A stretch of DNA of 14,982 nucleotides, from assembly GCA_945888585.1 (NCBI GenBank), contig CAMDAI010000179.1:1-14982 (forward strand), read 5' to 3'. The DNA comes from Rickettsia typhi (GTDB lineage Bacteria > Pseudomonadota > Alphaproteobacteria > Rickettsiales > UBA1997). The notes under the pieces were generated by a model that saw nothing but the letters and a program-made list of their open reading frames with translations, made no database searches and had not been told where the DNA came from. The position numbers and the translations under genes are program-made. Of this stretch, positions 13,200 to 14,982 are shown one piece after another. How positions within the stretch are numbered: position 1 is the first letter of the stretch; the number at the start of each line of letters is the position of its first letter.

Positions 13200-14195
13200 T
13201 TATCTTATATTGGGATTGGTATGGTAATAGTAACCACCATTAACACTGCTAGCAGACGAAGCGTAGGTTAGGGCGCCAGCTACTATTATGGTGAGAATAA
13301 ATTGAGCGGTTAGAAGGGTAACGGTTCCAACCCCAATTAGGATATTTCTAGTGGTGTTTTTGGATGAGCTTTCATCAATTTTTTCTATATCATTGCGGAC
13401 AATGTCGCCATATGAAATATTATCATCCTTAACTTTGATCCAACTGTAATTATGGTTGATTTGATTGGTTACATAGGCTTTATCGGTGATTTTTTTTAAC
13501 TCTTTAGTTTCTTCATTGTAGCGATAAATTGATAATTTTTTATTTTCGACAATGCCATCACCGCTGCCTAAATCTATTTTAAAAATAGTATTTCCAGACG
13601 CATCAATTTTCTTTTCTAAAATTAATCCTTCTTTTAATTGACGAAAAAAATTATCAATAATTTTACCAATTTTATCTTCAACCATTTCGGAGGCACCTTG
13701 GGTAACTATGGTGCTTTCATCAAAAGCGCAATATTTATATTCTACTTTTTTAACTATCAGAGGTTCGTTTTTACTGGCAGAAAAAATTTTAATAAAGGCT
13801 AAAAAATTAACACAATTATTTCCAATATTTGCTTGGTTTATATCAATTTGAATTATGTAATCTGGAGTTTCTATAATTTTGGAAGATTCAGATAAAATTT
13901 CATATAATTTTAGTTCTTCTTCCAAACTGGCTTTTTTATTTCGGTTAATCAGCTTTAATCGAGTGTGACTGGAAATATAAGAATTAAGTGAATTTTCTAT
14001 AATATTGGCAATTTCACTTTCAGCTGATTTTTGATTGTTAGCAATGATAACAATTTTAGGGGCAGAGTTATTAGAAATATTTATTTTTCTTTTCAAAAAT
14101 GGAGCGTTCTTATAATTATCAATATTAACGGAATTACTGGTTTGACAGGAAGTTATAATTGAGAGAATTATTAGATGCTTTAATATTTTAATCAT
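13200..14195 (-). CDS. Predicted lipoprotein of unknown function, with a C-terminal membrane helix
   Basis: The 331-residue protein begins with a signal peptide and lipobox, MIKILKHLIILSIITSC, so Cys17 would be lipidated after export. Residues 45-75 (PKIVIIANNQKSAESEIANI) look like the strand-helix start of CsgG/LpoB/FlgT-type proteins. Residues 203-267 have TIFKIDLGSGDGIVENKKLS then IKVKDDNISYGDIV, resembling the C-terminal beta domain of FlgT-like proteins ('vdiGs.dGv..gd'). A hydrophobic helix (about 285-311, LIGVGTVTLLTAQFILTIIV) near the end is unusual for a lipoprotein. It is divergent from the cation transporter gene, with a 120-base gap. The envelope location is well supported; the function is unknown. 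Base composition looks even more AT-rich than the left half. Confidence 0.75.
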   Translation of the reverse strand: MIKILKHLIILSIITSCQTSNSVNIDNYKNAPFLKRKINISNNSAPKIVIIANNQKSAESEIANIIENSLNSYISSHTRLKLINRNKKASLEEELKLYEILSESSKIIETPDYIIQIDINQANIGNNCVNFLAFIKIFSASKNEPLIVKKVEYKYCAFDESTIVTQGASEMVEDKIGKIIDNFFRQLKEGLILEKKIDASGNTIFKIDLGSGDGIVENKKLSIYRYNEETKELKKITDKAYVTNQINHNYSWIKVKDDNISYGDIVRNDIEKIDESSSKNTTRNILIGVGTVTLLTAQFILTIIVAGALTYASSASSVNGGYYYHTNPNIR

Positions 14196-14315
14196 TATTT
14201 ATTATATCATTTGGATAATGTTTAAATAAAGTAATTTGAGAAAATGGAAAACTCAATTTCTTTTCTAAATTAACCAATTTACTTTTGATTTGCTTAATAT
14301 TTAAAATTTATATTT

Positions 14316-14982
14316 ATGACTGGAAGCCATGAAAATCATCAACATATCCATATACCAAAAAATTTCGTTAGAGCTTTTGTAATTGGAATTGTTCTCAACA
14401 TCATATTTATTATTGCTGAAATTATTTACGGATTGAAAGTTAACTCACTCGCTTTGCTTTCTGATGCTGGCCATAATGTCAGTGATGTTTTTGCTCTTGG
14501 TTTAGCTTTTGTGGGAGTAATTTTGGCCAAATCAAAACCTTCCGATCGATTTACTTATGGGCTGGAAAGTGCTTCAATTGTAATTGCTCTAACTAATGCA
14601 GTTTCACTTTTAGTGGTGGTTGGTGGTATTGCCTGGGAAGCGGTAAATCGTTTTAATAATCCTGATGTAACCGATGGATCTACGGTAATTATGGTTGCAA
14701 TGCTTGGTGTTGTAATTAATGGGGTTACTGCCATGTTATTTATGTCGGGCAAAAAAAATGATTTAAATATTCGTGGTGTATTTTTACATATGGCCACTGA
14801 TGCGCTGGTGTCACTGGGAGTAGCAATCTCTGGAATTATAATTTTAAATACCAGATTTACTTGGATTGATCCTTTAACCAGTTTAATTATTTCACTGGTA
14901 ATTATTATTGGAACTTGGGGATTGTTGAAAGATTCAATAGGGCTTTCCTTACATGCTGTGCCAAGAGGAATTGAAATTGCAA
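14316..14982 (+). CDS. Cation diffusion facilitator transporter, CzcD/ZitB-like (3' truncated by window)
   Basis: The frame opens at ATG 14316 and runs off the window after 222 codons. A His-rich N-terminus (MTGSHENHQHIHIP) is followed by membrane helices starting near residue 19. The second helix carries LLSDAGHNVSDV with Asp50, His53 and Asp57. The fifth carries FLHMATDALVSLG with His158 and Asp162. These two HxxxD sites form the Zn/Cd/Co-binding pocket of the CDF family. SLALLSDAGHN, FTYGLES, NIRGVFLHMATDAL and DPLTSLIIS closely follow ZitB/CzcD. The protein exports divalent metal, probably zinc, from the cytoplasm in exchange for protons. The visible end (LKDSIGLSLHAVPRGIEIA) is where the cytoplasmic C-terminal domain should begin. 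No Shine-Dalgarno is evident before the ATG. Confidence 0.95.
   Translation, partial: MTGSHENHQHIHIPKNFVRAFVIGIVLNIIFIIAEIIYGLKVNSLALLSDAGHNVSDVFALGLAFVGVILAKSKPSDRFTYGLESASIVIALTNAVSLLVVVGGIAWEAVNRFNNPDVTDGSTVIMVAMLGVVINGVTAMLFMSGKKNDLNIRGVFLHMATDALVSLGVAISGIIILNTRFTWIDPLTSLIISLVIIIGTWGLLKDSIGLSLHAVPRGIEIA

Noticed and set aside
14555..14797. An 80-codon minus-strand frame near the right edge
   Set aside because: Antisense to the cation diffusion facilitator, whose HxxxD motifs are intact.
1..14982. CRISPR arrays, insertion sequences with terminal inverted repeats, rRNA genes
   Set aside because: No regularly spaced direct repeats, transposase genes or rRNA segments were seen on reading either strand.

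Overview
The window reads as AT-rich bacterial DNA, most likely from an alphaproteobacterium, possibly one of the low-GC, host-associated lineages. The main support is a four-gene recombinase cassette (a small 65-residue protein, DUF2924, a large serine recombinase and a 129-residue HTH protein) of a type familiar from alphaproteobacterial prophages and integrative elements. This assignment is by recollection of families, not by a search.

Positions 1-6557 look like one end of an integrated phage-like element. On the minus strand, reading leftwards from 3857, there are two unrecognised proteins (394 and 320 aa). A G-rich/C-rich tract and a hairpin follow, and the hairpin holds the ribosome binding site and start codon of a small excisionase/AlpA-type HTH gene. 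After that come a 163-aa phage-type protein, a P-loop ATPase of the AAA_24/Sak4-like kind, and the first codons of another gene that leaves the window. On the plus strand, from 4194 to 6557, lies the tightly coupled recombinase cassette, preceded by an 18-bp perfect palindrome. The other end of the element is not in view.

Positions 6686-11905 hold three genes that may form a metabolic and signalling unit: a PP-loop ATPase of the N-acetyl-sugar-amidotransferase-like type, a Rossmann-fold acyl reductase-like protein (COG5322/AAR-like) whose 3' end overlaps it tail-to-tail, and, divergent from the reductase, a large hybrid histidine kinase. The kinase's six-helix sensor and kinase core closely resemble CqsS, the Vibrio receptor for the alpha-hydroxyketone CAI-1. 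It carries two receiver domains and an HPt domain in the same chain. No CqsA/LqsA-type synthase is visible, so the neighbouring reductase and PP-loop enzyme are candidates for making, or modifying, whatever this receptor senses. That is a hypothesis.

Positions 11906-12496 are an RNA-rich stretch: a perfect 17-bp hairpin terminator, a GC-rich island that looks like a minus-strand small RNA with its own promoter, further hairpins, and a tRNA-Ser(GCU) with an encoded CCA. Positions 12601 to about 13104 contain a decayed Crp/Fnr-family regulator, broken by stops and frameshifts. The window closes with a predicted lipoprotein (minus strand) and, divergent from it, the first 222 codons of a CzcD/ZitB-type cation diffusion facilitator.
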